A program made the position numbers and the translations under genes. A DNA stretch of 64,000 nucleotides, from the NCBI RefSeq assembly GCF_034119865.1, contig NZ_CP139421.1, positions 1,798,001 through 1,862,000 of the forward strand, read 5' to 3'. Below, in pieces: positions 40,694 to 50,767 of the stretch. A model generated the notes under the pieces. The model saw only the letters and a list, made by a program, of their open reading frames with translations, was not told the origin of the DNA and made no database searches. Within the stretch, counting starts at the first letter, position 1. Each line of letters opens with the position of its first letter. Source of the stretch: Algoriphagus sp. NG3. Its GTDB lineage: Bacteria > Bacteroidota > Bacteroidia > Cytophagales > Cyclobacteriaceae.

Positions 40694-43600
40694 TCACTTA
40701 TCGGAATAATATCCGTATTTAAATACTCCATAATCCGGCACACCTATCCAAACTGCATTGTTGATGGCAACGGTACTGCTTACATTAGATCTCACAAAAA
40801 GCAAGGCTTGACTCGGATCCATTACCTCCCAAGTCCCTTCTTTGTTTTTGGTCAGTCTCCATCCGGAATTAGCGTCGATTTTACCTATCTTCAGACGTGC
40901 ATTTTCCTGATTACCAAGAAGTAGAATATCGTGTCCACCGCTAGATGTGTTGATAGCAGAAATCGCCTGGATTGGAGATGACTGTACGAGTACGGGCAGG
41001 GCTATTTCCTCAAAAACACCACCCTTCAAAGTAAACATTTTAGTCTCCAGAGATTGGGCTTCAATTACCTTCGCCTTTTCCAGTTCTTCGGAGGTGAGGA
41101 TATTTTGGATTTTGGCTTTGGAGAAAGCTTCATGGCTGGTAAACAGTGCCTTCTTCCTATACATCTGGCCTGCCAGTTCATCTCTGGACAAGAAAGGATA
41201 CTCCTCTCCCATTATCGAAAAAGTCATCAGCGGATCGACCGAACCATTGCTGTCAAAATCCTCATAATAAATCCGGACAGGTATGTCTGTAGAGGTTTGG
41301 AGCCTGGAATTCAAGCCCCAGTTTCCGGCAAGCAATTCCGGGATGCCATCCCCATCCAAATCCTGAACTAAAACTGAAGACCAAATACCCGATTTGCCGT
41401 CAGGTATGAATTCCTCTGACCTATCGATCACATTTCCATCCTTAAGATTTAGAATGCGGATTTTATCGAATTCAGAGGCTATAATCAATTCATCCACCCC
41501 GTCCTGATCCAGATCAAACCTTTGAGCAGCTTTTACCCTGCTTATTCCTTTTAAAGAAATAGAAGTGAATGTACCATCTCCTTTATTGATCAGAATCTTG
41601 CTTTCTGCCGATTCCGGCCATCTACCCGGCACATAGCCTGATCCTACAAAAAGATCATCCAGTCCATTTGCATTTGCATCCCAAGCAGTGACAAACTCTG
41701 AAGGTTGAATACCAAAATCCAGGGTGGATACTGAAAAGACACCGTTTCCTTGATTGATCAGCAAGATGTCCCGCTGCATAGGATCATTTTCTTCAAAATC
41801 AAAATATCCGCCTTTGGCTATATAGAGATCCAGATCAGAATCCCCATCCACATCCAAGGCAGCAATGGAAGTGATCAGATGAGAATCAGAAGTGTGGATT
41901 TTATAGCGTTCATGAGGCAATCCAATTCCCTTAGCGGTCAATGAGTAGATATGAGTTCCGTCAGAAACCACCAGCTCAGTCTCATTATTACCACTGAGGT
42001 CTGCCACTATCATAGATACTTTCTCCTGTGAAAGACTATAAAGCAACTGGCTTTGTCTCTTAAAATCATTGGGTAGTTCGGTATTCTGTTCTCTTTTATA
42101 CACTCCCAACTGCATGGGAACAGGAAAGTTGAAATCATCATAGAGGATTTCTTTCTCAGCATCAACTTCTGCCACTTCAAGCAGTTGATTGGATTTTGGG
42201 CTGATTATCCTGCTGATTCTCTTGTTTTTCCAGCGTACTTCTACCGAATCTACTTTCCCTTTTCCCAAGCCAAAATGCATAATGGCACTGACATTTCCCT
42301 GATACCCTTTATAAACCTGCTGTTCCTGATAGTTTAGCTGCCCATTTTGATAAACACTTACTTTTGCCCCTATCCCATCAGCATTTCCCTGAAGACCTAT
42401 CAACCTAATTTGTAAAAAATTAGATTCCCCATCTTCAGATGTACGATTCCTGAAAATCTGGGCTGGTTCATTTAGATTGTTTACTACCAAATCCAGATCC
42501 CCATCCTGATCCAGGTCCACATACACAGCACCATTTGAATTGCCTGGCGTATTGAGTCCCCAGTTTTCGGATTGATTTTCAAACTGGATCCCATCTATAT
42601 TTTTGAATGCATAATTCCCCACTTTGGTGGCGGGCATCTTCCCTATCAATTCTCTTATCCCCTCTCCTATCACTTTGGAATTCTGCAGGTATTCATTTCT
42701 GTAATTGATAAAATCCAGATTGGTAAAATCTTTTAAAAAGCCATTGCTCACAAATAGATCTGTAAATCCATCATTGTCAAAATCCGCAAACAAGGGAGCC
42801 CAGCTCCAGTCCGTAGCACTTATTCCTGCGAGCTGTCCTATCTCCGAAAAAGTGCCGTCACCATTGTTCAGCTGCAGCATATTCCGCATTAACTGATGGT
42901 GAAGTCCAGCTTTGAGGAAAAGATTGTAATGTTCGTAATTCTCAGGAGTAAAAAGTAACTTTTGCCTTGTATTGTCCTCCGGCAGCATATCCAAACTCAC
43001 AATATCCAATCTGCCATCTCTATTGATATCGGCGGCATCCACTCCCATGGTATAGAGACTCGTATGCCCCATACGCTGTTCTATCTCGTTCCGAAAAGTG
43101 CCATCACCCCGATTGATGTATAGGTAATCAGGGGCGGAGTAATCATTTCCCAGATAGATATCAGGATAGCCATCCCCATTGAAATCCGCAATGGTGGCTC
43201 CCAGCCCATAACTTAAACCAGTTTCTGTCAAGCCAGATTCTCTGGTTGCATTCCGAAAACTTCCATTCTCATTCACGAAAATTTTAGAGCTACTCAGGGA
43301 ATCAACTGAACTCAGCATTGCTTCAAAAGCATTGATACTAAGATTGCTGAAGAGCCGTGGATTATGGTTCAGAAGCAACATGTCCAAATCTCCATCCTGA
43401 TCCAAGTCAGAGAAATACACAGCAGTACTGAAGCCGGGGTCGTCCAAACCATAAACCGCAGCCATTTCCTTGAAAAATGGAATACTGTCTTTATCCAACC
43501 CTTGATTTACGAACAATTGGTTTCTTCGCTGCCGTTCCGATAGGTCTCCAGAATAGCAAACGTAAATATCATTGAGCCCATCACCGTTGATATCAACAAT

Positions 43601-44002
43601 GGCGGTGCCGGTGGACCATGCATTTTCCCTTCCACCTGTTCCGGTAGCAAGAGTTATGTCCCGGAATTTCATATTTCCGAGGTTCAAAAAAAGTTTGTTT
43701 TGCCCTTGATTGGAAGTAAAATATAAGTCTTCCAGTCCATCATTGTTCACATCACCTACAGCCACGCCTCCTCCATTATAAAAATATTGGTAGGTAAGAA
43801 TATTAGCCGCTTCGGTTTCTATGATCTGATTGGTAAATATGAGGTTAGAAGAATCCTGATTTACCAGTTCAAAAAGAGTTTGTGGTATTGCTTCTCCCTT
43901 TTTCTCACAGGAGAAAAATAAAAATCCTGCTCCAAACAGAAGGAATTGGAGTAATCCTGAAATGTTATACTTACTAATTATATGTTGGGGATTCAAGCTC
44001 AC
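40694..44002 (-). CDS. FG-GAP/VCBS repeat and ASPIC/UnbV-domain lipoprotein in PUL
   Basis: 1102 residues. A lipobox signal ends at Cys32 (FLFFSC). Many FG-GAP/VCBS repeats with calcium-loop motifs (DVNNDGLED, DINGDGLND, DQDGDLD, DFNGDGYPD) make up propeller domains at about 70-520. An ASPIC/UnbV domain follows at about 530-600 (GNADGIGAKVSVYQNG and VEVRWKNK). Further repeats follow to about 900 (DVDGDSDLD, DLDGDGIPE). The protein is surface-exposed and probably binds ligand or protein with calcium; no catalytic site is seen. It lies between the glycan-binding lipoprotein and GH9 in one operon, which suggests a role in the same polysaccharide system, by inference. Confidence 0.88.
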   Translation of the reverse strand: MSLNPQHIISKYNISGLLQFLLFGAGFLFFSCEKKGEAIPQTLFELVNQDSSNLIFTNQIIETEAANILTYQYFYNGGGVAVGDVNNDGLEDLYFTSNQGQNKLFLNLGNMKFRDITLATGTGGRENAWSTGTAIVDINGDGLNDIYVCYSGDLSERQRRNQLFVNQGLDKDSIPFFKEMAAVYGLDDPGFSTAVYFSDLDQDGDLDMLLLNHNPRLFSNLSINAFEAMLSSVDSLSSSKIFVNENGSFRNATRESGLTETGLSYGLGATIADFNGDGYPDIYLGNDYSAPDYLYINRGDGTFRNEIEQRMGHTSLYTMGVDAADINRDGRLDIVSLDMLPEDNTRQKLLFTPENYEHYNLFLKAGLHHQLMRNMLQLNNGDGTFSEIGQLAGISATDWSWAPLFADFDNDGFTDLFVSNGFLKDFTNLDFINYRNEYLQNSKVIGEGIRELIGKMPATKVGNYAFKNIDGIQFENQSENWGLNTPGNSNGAVYVDLDQDGDLDLVVNNLNEPAQIFRNRTSEDGESNFLQIRLIGLQGNADGIGAKVSVYQNGQLNYQEQQVYKGYQGNVSAIMHFGLGKGKVDSVEVRWKNKRISRIISPKSNQLLEVAEVDAEKEILYDDFNFPVPMQLGVYKREQNTELPNDFKRQSQLLYSLSQEKVSMIVADLSGNNETELVVSDGTHIYSLTAKGIGLPHERYKIHTSDSHLITSIAALDVDGDSDLDLYIAKGGYFDFEENDPMQRDILLINQGNGVFSVSTLDFGIQPSEFVTAWDANANGLDDLFVGSGYVPGRWPESAESKILINKGDGTFTSISLKGISRVKAAQRFDLDQDGVDELIIASEFDKIRILNLKDGNVIDRSEEFIPDGKSGIWSSVLVQDLDGDGIPELLAGNWGLNSRLQTSTDIPVRIYYEDFDSNGSVDPLMTFSIMGEEYPFLSRDELAGQMYRKKALFTSHEAFSKAKIQNILTSEELEKAKVIEAQSLETKMFTLKGGVFEEIALPVLVQSSPIQAISAINTSSGGHDILLLGNQENARLKIGKIDANSGWRLTKNKEGTWEVMDPSQALLFVRSNVSSTVAINNAVWIGVPDYGVFKYGYYSDK

Positions 44003-44060
44003 TATATAGATTAACTGAAGAAAGGTCCTACTACAGATTCTGCAAGTAAATTAAAGCACA

Positions 44061-44099
44061 GTGCTCTCTGCGGAAAACCCCGTGTCCTCAGTGGTAGAG
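44061..44099 (+). repeat. 'ctctgcgg' dispersed repeat within the PUL
   Basis: GTGCTCTCTGCGGAAAACCC and CGTGTCCTCAGTGG form a diverged unit of the family found at 24940-27386, in the 175-base gap between two PUL genes. Confidence 0.45.
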
Positions 44100-44177
44100 A
44101 TACAGTTTAGAAAAAATCTCCGAGGCAAAACGTTTCGCCCCGGAGATTGACTTAATAAACCTCTTATGCTATACTAT

Positions 44178-45458
44178 TTAATTTATTGCCCGGATTATGC
44201 GGACATTATCCACGCCCACTACAGCTGGAATATCATTGGAAGTAGTATTGATCACCACAAGTCTGAGTTGATGGATAATATTTCCATTTTCATCATAATT
44301 CCCCGCTAGGAAGTCTCCATATGTATTCAAACGTGTACTTCCATTAGACAACTGGCTCAAATTAGCAGAAATTGTATGCCAAGATCCATCAGTGGTGCGC
44401 ATAAAATTCGAAATCGGAACGTTATAGCTCAGTTCATTTCCATTAATATCAGGATACCAAAACTGTAGCTCCAGTCCATTAATAGAAGATGTTGTATTTA
44501 CAGCCATTTCAAGTCTGATGTCAAAGCTAGCTGCTGGAGCACTGGGTTCATATCCTTCGCCCTCCGGCAAGATTTGAGCTCCTCCCCAGTTCACCAAGTT
44601 GATTACCTTATCATTGTTCCAGCCACCTTGGGCAGGAAATGCCTGGTTCATTCCACCAAAGTTTCCATCCAAGCTAGCAATACCTGGCTGAGAAGGCCTG
44701 ATCATGTCACCTGACATTCCCCAGCCCCAGTCCCAAGGCCATACCAAAGCCCCATTGGTATCAAAGTCAGCCACCATACCTTTGTCCGCATAGATCTGCG
44801 TGTTTCTATTGGTAGATGATCCACCGGATTTAGTTACCACCCTGATAGATTGTCCTTCGGAGAAGTCCAAGTTGTCAGGAACTTTCACTGTAAGTGAGGA
44901 CCCCGCAGAATTGGTAGTGAATCCCGAGGTGACATATACATCCTCTCCCGGGAAATATACTGTATCCACAAAGAAGAAATATCTACCCAGAAGTGTAAGG
45001 TCATCACCAGGTTTCACATACTGGTTTTTCACCTGCAATACCTGAGGGGCAGGGGGAAGTGTCTGGAATTCCATGGTAGCTTCACCTGCCTTGTTCACCA
45101 CTCTTAAGGTGTTTGGCACATTCGGATCAGTAGCAACCGTAGGGACAGAATCTCCTACTGTGACGATTACTGAATTGTTAGTCACATAGGCAGTGTTCAC
45201 GCCTAGTGGGTAATCATTCAAGTACACTTGCTGGGTGCCCAAAAGATTGTTACCCAAAATAGCAAGTGTGCTTCCCAACGTGGCAGAAGTGAAAGCACTA
45301 TCTGCGGTAGTAGGATCCGTGTTGCGTACCCGCTCTATGGTCGGCGGGCCTACGTTGATTTCATCCTCATCTTTACATGCTCCCAATACAAGGACCATTA
45401 CCAGCGCAGAAGCTACCAGAAGTGAGTGAGAGGATCTTATATTTTTTATGATGTTCAT
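44178..45458 (-). CDS. Surface glycan-binding lipoprotein with IPT/TIG domains (SusE/F position)
   Basis: 426 residues. The lipobox is LVLGAC (Cys28). Two or more IPT/TIG Ig-like domains follow (about 38-130, with FTSATLGSTLAILGNNLLGTQ; about 135-220, with YVKPGDDLTLLGRYFF). The C-terminal domain (about 225-426) is rich in Trp and Gly (WPWDWGWGM, WGGAQILPEGEGY, LQFWYPDINGN). This is the architecture of SGBP-B proteins that bind xyloglucan or other beta-glucans. It captures polysaccharide at the cell surface for the SusC/SusD pair encoded just upstream (30-base gap). Confidence 0.85.
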   Translation of the reverse strand: MNIIKNIRSSHSLLVASALVMVLVLGACKDEDEINVGPPTIERVRNTDPTTADSAFTSATLGSTLAILGNNLLGTQQVYLNDYPLGVNTAYVTNNSVIVTVGDSVPTVATDPNVPNTLRVVNKAGEATMEFQTLPPAPQVLQVKNQYVKPGDDLTLLGRYFFFVDTVYFPGEDVYVTSGFTTNSAGSSLTVKVPDNLDFSEGQSIRVVTKSGGSSTNRNTQIYADKGMVADFDTNGALVWPWDWGWGMSGDMIRPSQPGIASLDGNFGGMNQAFPAQGGWNNDKVINLVNWGGAQILPEGEGYEPSAPAASFDIRLEMAVNTTSSINGLELQFWYPDINGNELSYNVPISNFMRTTDGSWHTISANLSQLSNGSTRLNTYGDFLAGNYDENGNIIHQLRLVVINTTSNDIPAVVGVDNVRIIRAIN

Positions 45459-45488
45459 ATGTTTTGCATTTCAATGTAAGTCCACAAT

Positions 45489-47156
45489 TCAATTTTCTTG
45501 AGCAGAGAAATCATACGGTACGGCAGGTTTTCTCAAGTTCGGCGCCCTTGACAATTCCGCAGAAGGAATTGGAATCTTAAAATTGGATTCGTTCACTGTA
45601 AAGAATCTCGGAGAAGTATCATCTTCAGGAATCTCGATTTCCCACATGGTAGGATCCGGTATCTGATCGGCATAGATTCTGAAAGTACCACGGTCTTGAC
45701 TGGACAAAATACTGTAAGCTTTGGCTGGGTCATAATACTCAAGTTTGGTAAACTCATACCACGCTTGGCCTTCCATGGCAAATTCTTTGATTCTCTCCTC
45801 AAACACATCTTCCCATGTCACAGAAGTCAATGCATTTACGCCTGCTCTTGCCCTTACCATGTTTACATACTTCAGCGCTTCTGCAGGGTCTTTATCCAAA
45901 ACTGCTTCCGCATAGGTAAGATAAACATCAGCCAAACGAAGAATATATGTGTTGATTTCAGTGCCCTGCTGTACGACTTTGCCATCGTTGTCCTCAGGTC
46001 TTCCCACAACGTACTTCTTCACCCAGGCCCTGCTATTATATGATCTTCCGGCGTCCTCACTCCGAGCAGGGACTTCCAACTCTTGGGCAGCTCCCCCAGG
46101 AGGAACTTGGGTAATGTATGGGTAATGATCACCAGGGAACATGAAACTACCTTTTCTTCTTTTGTCAAATACCAAGTCGTCATACATATCGAGCAACCAC
46201 TTAGAGGCACCTATATCGCCACCCCACCCATCACCAAAACCGGTGATTTCTGATCCAAACGCAAGGAAAGCCTGAACGGAATTCTGAGCACCCCACTGAC
46301 CAGCCTGACCAGCATTGTACACCCACTGAAGGGCAGCAAGCGTTTCTTTGTTGTTGTTATTGGCAGTCTTGAAAAGATCTTCGTAATTCTCCATCAATTC
46401 TGCCCCACTATTATCGATCACTCTTTTGGCAAAATAGGCAGCAGAATCCAGATCTGATTGGTTTCTGGTTCCGGTTACACCCGCCTTGGTAAGGTACATT
46501 TTGGCAAGCATACCCTCAGCAGACCACTTAGTCAACCGCCCGTTCATTACAGAATTCTCCGGCAGGTTTTCTACTGCATATCGGAAGTCTTTGATAATAA
46601 ACTGCCAAACGGATTCCTCAGTATTTCTTGCAATAGTAGTATCCTGGAGTAAGGCAGTATTATTAGTGATAATAGGAACTGGCCCCCAGTTTTGCACCAA
46701 ATAGGAATAAGCTAAACCACGCATAAATCTACCTTCTGCTAAGCCATGGTTTTTAATCCTTTCAGTGACATTCTCTCCAGCAAAGGAGTTTATGTTGTTG
46801 ATCAAGGAATTGGACTGGGCCACTACATTGTAGAATGCCCTCCAGGAAGCGCCGTTTTCCGCTGTCTCTCCGGTGGTATTGAACCTTACGTTTTCCAATT
46901 GATAAGATCCAGAGGTCAATGTCCCACCTCGGGCATCTCCGATTCCGTGACTTGCTTTATCGTTGTAAGCAAACCATACCATATTATAAAGAGGTGCGGA
47001 TGCAGCCAATATCTGATCGTCTGTTTTGTAGAAATTAGCATCTACTATCGCGTCCAATGGGGGTCTATCCAAGAAATCTTCAGAACAGCCCACCATTCCT
47101 CCAAGAAGCAGCGTAGCTCCAAGGACTATTTTTTGGAAATTTGTGTTTGTTTTCAT
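45489..47156 (-). CDS. SusD/RagB-family glycan-binding lipoprotein
   Basis: 555 residues. The lipobox is GGMVGC (Cys24), followed by SEDFLDRPPLDAI, the classic SusD start. The TPR-like helical region includes GLAEGRFMRGLAYSYLVQNWGPVPII (about 135-165). The late region LADVYLTYAEAVLDKDPAEALKYVNMVRARAGV (about 430-465) is the conserved SusD C-terminal phrase. It forms the hinged lid on the SusC transporter encoded 18 bases upstream and binds the incoming oligosaccharide. The ligand is probably a beta-1,4-linked glucan type, judging from the neighbouring GH5 and GH9. Confidence 0.95.
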   Translation of the reverse strand: MKTNTNFQKIVLGATLLLGGMVGCSEDFLDRPPLDAIVDANFYKTDDQILAASAPLYNMVWFAYNDKASHGIGDARGGTLTSGSYQLENVRFNTTGETAENGASWRAFYNVVAQSNSLINNINSFAGENVTERIKNHGLAEGRFMRGLAYSYLVQNWGPVPIITNNTALLQDTTIARNTEESVWQFIIKDFRYAVENLPENSVMNGRLTKWSAEGMLAKMYLTKAGVTGTRNQSDLDSAAYFAKRVIDNSGAELMENYEDLFKTANNNNKETLAALQWVYNAGQAGQWGAQNSVQAFLAFGSEITGFGDGWGGDIGASKWLLDMYDDLVFDKRRKGSFMFPGDHYPYITQVPPGGAAQELEVPARSEDAGRSYNSRAWVKKYVVGRPEDNDGKVVQQGTEINTYILRLADVYLTYAEAVLDKDPAEALKYVNMVRARAGVNALTSVTWEDVFEERIKEFAMEGQAWYEFTKLEYYDPAKAYSILSSQDRGTFRIYADQIPDPTMWEIEIPEDDTSPRFFTVNESNFKIPIPSAELSRAPNLRKPAVPYDFSAQEN

Positions 47157-47174
47157 TTAATTATGATTTTTGGA

Positions 47175-50100
47175 TTAGAAGTCAACACCTAAGCTGAATG
47201 TGTACATTCTGGTCTGAGGATATCTTCCGTAGTCCACACTGATCAATTGATTTCCGGCAGAAACGTTATTGCCCACAGCCGCTCCAACTTCAGGATCATA
47301 TCCTTTGTATTTGGTAAAAGTGAATGCATTCTGAACACCAAAACCCAGTTTAAGACTTCTAACTACATTCTGCTTTCCAAGAATTTCATTAGGGACTACA
47401 TAGGAAAGGTTGATGTTTTTAATTCTCACAAAAGATCCGTCTTCTACGAATTTGTCGGAAATTCTGGTTCCGTTTCCATTCAGGTCAGTAGCCGTGATTC
47501 TAGGAATATCTGTTTCGGGATTGGCTATGAATGGATTGCCTGAACCATCCATCTCGATTCTAGCATAATCGTAAGTCTCCAAAAGCATGTTTCGGCCAAG
47601 GTTTACGTTGTTAGGGTTGGTATTGACAAATCTGTTGTAATTATAGATATCTACTCCTAAGGCTCCTGTGAAAAGAATGTCAAGGGCGAATCCTTTATAC
47701 GTGAACTGCTGAGTCATACCAAAAGTGAACTTGGGCCAAGGATTACCTATGAAAGTCTGATCCCGCTCATCTATCACGCCATCACCATTGAGATCTTTGT
47801 ATTTGATATCTCCTACATAGATACCGTTTTCACGATCTACCTGGATGGGGTTTCCTGAGTTATCTACCGGTCTGGCGCTGGATTCTACTTCCTCGATAGT
47901 CTGGAACAGGCCATCAGTCTGATATCCATAAAACAACCAGGGTGCATAACCCGGCTGGGCTCTTGCGGTAAAGTTATTGAGCCACCAGGATGTACGGTCA
48001 ATAAAGGCCGTTTCAGAGAAGAACTTGGTAACTTCTGTACGGAATCCAGAGAAGTTGTAATTAGATGACCAAGAGAAACCGGTTGCCCTGTTGTCAATAT
48101 TGATCGTATTGATGGTGATACCATACCCTCTGTTTTCCAAAGCTCCTATATTCACAGTAGGAGTTCCTATACTACCTTCTGCTGAAGTCCCCATGTACCA
48201 CGGGAGTGGATTTGGCAACAATAAATTGTCAGTTTTCTTTAGGTAAAAGTCTCCCTCGATCTGGATTCTATTGTTTAGAATATTCAAATTGAAACCAAGG
48301 TTCACAGTAGAGGTCTCTTCCCATTGCAGATTTGGATTACCAAATCTAGAAACCAGGAATCCACCGCCCCAAGGAGTAGGGACACTCGGTGAGCTAAGTG
48401 GTGCAAAGATTGCGTTTGCATCACCTTGGTTACCCGTTAAACCTGTCTCGAATCGGATCTTGAATTCGTCCAACCAAGTGGCATCTTGCAAGAAAGTCTC
48501 TTCAGATACTCTCCATGCAGCCGATACCGATGGGAAATAACCCCATCTGTTTTCTGGACCAAAGTTTGCAGAGCCATCAGCTCTGAATGCACCTAATAGA
48601 ATATATTTCTCATTGAAGGTATAGTTTACTCTGGCAAAATAAGATTCCATCGCCCACTGATTTGCTCCACCACTATTGGTAGCTCCTTGAGCAGAACCTA
48701 AGCCTAGCTCTTGTAGGTCATTAGAAGGAAAATTCACCCTGCCTCCATTCAGAAATTCGGACTGGCTCTCCTGCGCTTCATGGCTGGCCATCACATCTAA
48801 TGCATGCTTACCCCATGCTTTATTATAAGTAAACATCTGGTTCCAGTTCCAATAAAAACTGTTACTGGATTCCTGCAATAGTGAGTTGGTATCATTCGTC
48901 ACCACACCTAGCGTATAGGTCGGTGTGAAAAAGTGGCCATTGTTATAGTTGATGCTGGTGTTCACCATAGAACGGAACTTAAGACCTTTTACTATGTCGA
49001 TTTCAACATCAAATCCACCCTGGGCTCCCCTTCGTTTATAGCTTCGGTTCAATAGATTTGCCAAAGCGATCGGGTTAGCCGGTGTAAATTGTAGGCTGGA
49101 TCCATTTACTGGATCAGCACCGCCCCAGGATCCATCAGGATTGGTAACAGGTACATTTGGTGCCATTTGTATGGCATTATTGATCACATCAGAACTACCA
49201 GTGGCTAATTGCTCATCTGTATGGAAAAGCTGCAAGTTCAATCCTAATTTCAACCATTTTCTGGTTTGGTTATCAATATTTGTTCTTAGGGAATAGCGGT
49301 CAAAAGAAGATCCTATAGCCACCCCTTCTTGGTTGAAGTATTCACCGGAGATAAAGAATTTGGTTTTTTCATCACCACCTGTTAGCGTGATATTATGCTT
49401 GTTCAACGGAGCGGTTTTAAAAAGCGCATCTTGCCAGTTGGTACCAGAGCCTAATAGAGACGGATCCAAAAAAGCAGCGGGTGGATCACCTCCGGTGATT
49501 TCACTGATCTCATTGGTCATGGTTGCATATTGGCTTAAAGACATTACATCCAGGTTTTCCGGCTTATCCTGAAGCGTGTATAGGTAGTTGTAGGTGATTT
49601 TGGTCTCACCGGCTTTACCCCGTTTAGTCGTGATCATGATTACACCATTGGTCCCTCTTGATCCATAGATCGCTGTGGCAGATGGGCCTTGCAGGATTTC
49701 CATTGACTCTATATCACTAGGGTTGATGCCAGCTAGAGGATTGGTTGCTGAAGTGTTGCCAAAAGAAACAGCAGCAGGCTGTACCTGTACCCCATCAATT
49801 ACATATAGTGGTTGGTTAGTCCCCCCTATTGAGTTGACTCCACGTATATTGACTGAAATTCCACCACCTGGAGCACCTGTATTTTGTGTTACATACACGC
49901 CGGCAGCACGTCCTTGAAGTGCTTGCTCAATGGTAGTGTTGACAGTACGCTCTATATCTTCGGAAGTCACAGAAACCTGTGCGGAAGACATATCACGTTT
50001 TTTCATAGTACCATAACCTACCACTACAACCTCATCCAAAGAAGCCATATCTTCTTCAAGGGATACATTGATTGTGGATTGGTTACCTACTACGACTTCC

Positions 50101-50336
50101 TGAGACATATAGCCGATAAAGCTAAAGACCAGGATGGATTCTGAGGAAGGAACAGTAATAGAATAGGTTCCATCGACATCAGACGCTACGCCAGTGGTGG
50201 TTCCTTTCACCAGCACTGTTACTCCGGGCAGAGCGAGTCCATCAGCTTCAGCCTTTACGGTTCCATTGACCGTGACCTGAGCCTGGACTACACCTGCCAA
50301 CAGCATGAGCCAAAGCGGTAATAGTTTTTTCATCAT
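47175..50336 (-). CDS. SusC/RagA-family TonB-dependent outer-membrane transporter
   Basis: 1053 residues. A signal peptide (about 1-20) precedes a CarboxypepD_reg domain (about 22-105, VTVNGTVKAEADGLALPGVTV). The plug domain (about 110-240) carries the SusC phrases VVGYGTMKKRDMSSA, NIRGVNSIGGTNQPLYVIDGV and AIYGSRGTNGVIMITTK. The outer-membrane barrel ends with TFSLGVDF, a terminal Phe. It imports oligosaccharides through the outer membrane with energy from TonB. It is the first gene of the core SusC-SusD-SGBP operon. A 431-base upstream gap should hold its promoter and the HTCS target. Confidence 0.96.
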   Translation of the reverse strand: MMKKLLPLWLMLLAGVVQAQVTVNGTVKAEADGLALPGVTVLVKGTTTGVASDVDGTYSITVPSSESILVFSFIGYMSQEVVVGNQSTINVSLEEDMASLDEVVVVGYGTMKKRDMSSAQVSVTSEDIERTVNTTIEQALQGRAAGVYVTQNTGAPGGGISVNIRGVNSIGGTNQPLYVIDGVQVQPAAVSFGNTSATNPLAGINPSDIESMEILQGPSATAIYGSRGTNGVIMITTKRGKAGETKITYNYLYTLQDKPENLDVMSLSQYATMTNEISEITGGDPPAAFLDPSLLGSGTNWQDALFKTAPLNKHNITLTGGDEKTKFFISGEYFNQEGVAIGSSFDRYSLRTNIDNQTRKWLKLGLNLQLFHTDEQLATGSSDVINNAIQMAPNVPVTNPDGSWGGADPVNGSSLQFTPANPIALANLLNRSYKRRGAQGGFDVEIDIVKGLKFRSMVNTSINYNNGHFFTPTYTLGVVTNDTNSLLQESSNSFYWNWNQMFTYNKAWGKHALDVMASHEAQESQSEFLNGGRVNFPSNDLQELGLGSAQGATNSGGANQWAMESYFARVNYTFNEKYILLGAFRADGSANFGPENRWGYFPSVSAAWRVSEETFLQDATWLDEFKIRFETGLTGNQGDANAIFAPLSSPSVPTPWGGGFLVSRFGNPNLQWEETSTVNLGFNLNILNNRIQIEGDFYLKKTDNLLLPNPLPWYMGTSAEGSIGTPTVNIGALENRGYGITINTINIDNRATGFSWSSNYNFSGFRTEVTKFFSETAFIDRTSWWLNNFTARAQPGYAPWLFYGYQTDGLFQTIEEVESSARPVDNSGNPIQVDRENGIYVGDIKYKDLNGDGVIDERDQTFIGNPWPKFTFGMTQQFTYKGFALDILFTGALGVDIYNYNRFVNTNPNNVNLGRNMLLETYDYARIEMDGSGNPFIANPETDIPRITATDLNGNGTRISDKFVEDGSFVRIKNINLSYVVPNEILGKQNVVRSLKLGFGVQNAFTFTKYKGYDPEVGAAVGNNVSAGNQLISVDYGRYPQTRMYTFSLGVDF

Positions 50337-50767
50337 GAGGGGTTTAATTGTTATAAATTGGTAAATAGGTTGAGGGCAGGAAAAGGTGTTCCTGCGATAA
50401 ATTCTAAGCTAATAGATTGTAGGTAGTGTTTCATTGAGTTTGGGTTTGGTTTAAAAATCATAGGTACAAACACCAAAAACTGATAAGCATTCCTAGCACC
50501 GGACCTGGATATCCGATGAAAATTGAATCAATACAATTCAACTTATAAAAGAATAGGATCAGGTTTTTGGGTTTACAGCTTTGATCCGAATAAATGTAGT
50601 TTTAGTATTCGTGGCAGAGGGTATTCAAATGTTTTTATTAAGGGTAACAAATGTTAAGCAAAAGTTAAGATGCTGTATTATAGATATTTGTACTCTGTAT
50701 ATTCTAATCATTTTGATAAAAAAACTGTGTTTTCGAGAATCATTTATCAGCCTATTTACTTTTTTCC
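50337..50767. other. Upstream region of the SusC operon
   Basis: 431 bases without a gene. At 50644-50670, read on the minus strand, CTTAACTTTTGC is followed directly by TTAACATTTGTTA, a direct repeat with an 11-base period that resembles -7-like TAAC-TTTG words or a regulator site. I see no standard promoter spacing that I can defend. Confidence 0.35.
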
